Part shown: positions 63,640 to 64,000 of the stretch, in pieces
Numbering within the stretch: the first letter of the stretch is position 1
How the letters are laid out: every line of letters starts with the position of its first letter
Translations under genes and position numbers: made by a program
Notes under the pieces: model-generated
Databases searched by the model: none
What the model saw: the letters and a program-made list of their open reading frames with translations, nothing else
Told to the model about the DNA's origin: nothing
NCBI RefSeq assembly: GCF_039541955.1
Contig: NZ_BAABHF010000010.1
Span: 1-64,000, forward strand
DNA: 64,000 nt
Reading direction: 5' to 3'
Source: Actinoallomurus oryzae
GTDB taxonomy: Bacteria > Actinomycetota > Actinomycetes > Streptosporangiales > Streptosporangiaceae

Positions 63640-64000
63640 ATGGCGAGGAACACCTCGCGAGCGCTGTCGATCGCCGCCTCAGTGGCGGCGATCGGTCTGC
63701 TCGCCCCTACGGCGACCGCGTATGCCGGTCACCGTGCCTTCACGCCGGGTCTGCCCGGCGCCGGCGACCGTTACTTCCCCGACATGGGGAACGGCGGATA
63801 CGACGCCCAGCACTACTCCCTCGGCCTGAAGTACGACCCGGGTACCAAGGCCATCGACGCCACCGCGAAGATCACCGCGCGGGCCACCCAGAACCTGTCG
63901 CGGTTCGACTTCGACTTCCTCGGCCCGCTGAAGATCAGCAAGCTCACGGTCGACGGGCGGAAGGCCTCCTACACCCGCACCGGCGCCCAGGAGCTGGTGA
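63640..64000 (+). CDS. Second M1-family metallopeptidase, cut by window edge
   Basis: From ATG 63640 (GGAG five bases upstream) the frame is open to the end. It begins with a Sec signal (SIAASVAAIGLLAPTATAYA) rather than a lipobox, and then GNGGYDAQHYSLGLKYDPG and ITARATQNLSRFDFDFLGPL, which align with the same region of the upstream peptidase (GNGGYDVQHYDLDLKI; ATATQALSRFDLDLTGL). So it is a tandem paralogue, secreted instead of lipid-anchored. The catalytic part lies outside the window. Confidence 0.88.
   Translation, partial: MARNTSRALSIAASVAAIGLLAPTATAYAGHRAFTPGLPGAGDRYFPDMGNGGYDAQHYSLGLKYDPGTKAIDATAKITARATQNLSRFDFDFLGPLKISKLTVDGRKASYTRTGAQELV

Overview
The window is a stretch of a high-GC actinomycete chromosome (about 70% G+C by eye). 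It has many GTG/TTG starts, a mycothiol S-conjugate amidase (mca), a DUF5999 protein and secreted, proline-rich or glutamine-rich envelope proteins. I infer a filamentous actinomycete, perhaps Streptosporangiales or Thermomonosporaceae; the family-level guess is weak. No tRNA, rRNA, CRISPR array, insertion sequence or origin was recognised.

A conserved backbone runs through the window: ychF, DUF6542, ispH, an Rv1109c-like protein, xseA, xseB, DUF4245, glpX, fumarase, phoH2, a cis-prenyltransferase, a DUF255 thioredoxin-like protein, a small membrane protein, mca, DUF4307 and greA. From memory (not checked here) this matches the Mycobacterium tuberculosis order Rv1112 down to Rv1080c. Everything else looks inserted between these anchors.

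Layout. 1-2433: tail of a TcpC/TcpD/TcpE-like conjugation-type membrane gene set on the minus strand, running off the left edge. 2624-14411: backbone housekeeping genes with regulators (MarR, TetR), a DUF5999 mini-protein and a glutamine/tyrosine-rich membrane protein lodged between xseA and xseB. 14498-17761: a carbohydrate ABC importer (binding lipoprotein plus two permeases, no ATPase). 18092-21784: DUF1707 protein, a divergent two-gene ABC exporter and an MFS transporter. 22199-25094: two divergent Ser/Thr kinases. 25133-30876: class I fumarase, EamA exporter with divergent MocR regulator, class II fumarase. 30908-32750: two transglycosylase-like secreted or membrane proteins flanking a tiny secreted basic protein. 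33172-41408: phoH2, prenyltransferase, ATP-type PEP carboxykinase with a 13-bp iteron array upstream, an NlpC/P60 hydrolase and a DUF255 protein.

41611-41988 encodes a 125-residue protein ending in a RHIM/BASS3-like amyloid-signalling motif; I consider it the most interesting gene here. 42069-49692 is an envelope/efflux module: lipoprotein, DoxX, PadR with tandem palindromic operators, HAAS-type protein, MacB-like permease and ATPase, and two HlyD/MacA-type adaptors. An HtrA-like protease follows.

51500-54545 looks like a disturbed, foreign-tinged segment: a truncated mtnA relic next to a G-rich heptamer repeat, then an EamA exporter with a near-consensus leaderless promoter, an XRE-cupin regulator and a YbaK-type deacylase. 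54707-64000 has a two-component system, a PAP2 phosphatase, mca and partners, greA, an Lrp regulator divergent from hppD, and tandem M1 metallopeptidases, the second cut by the right edge.
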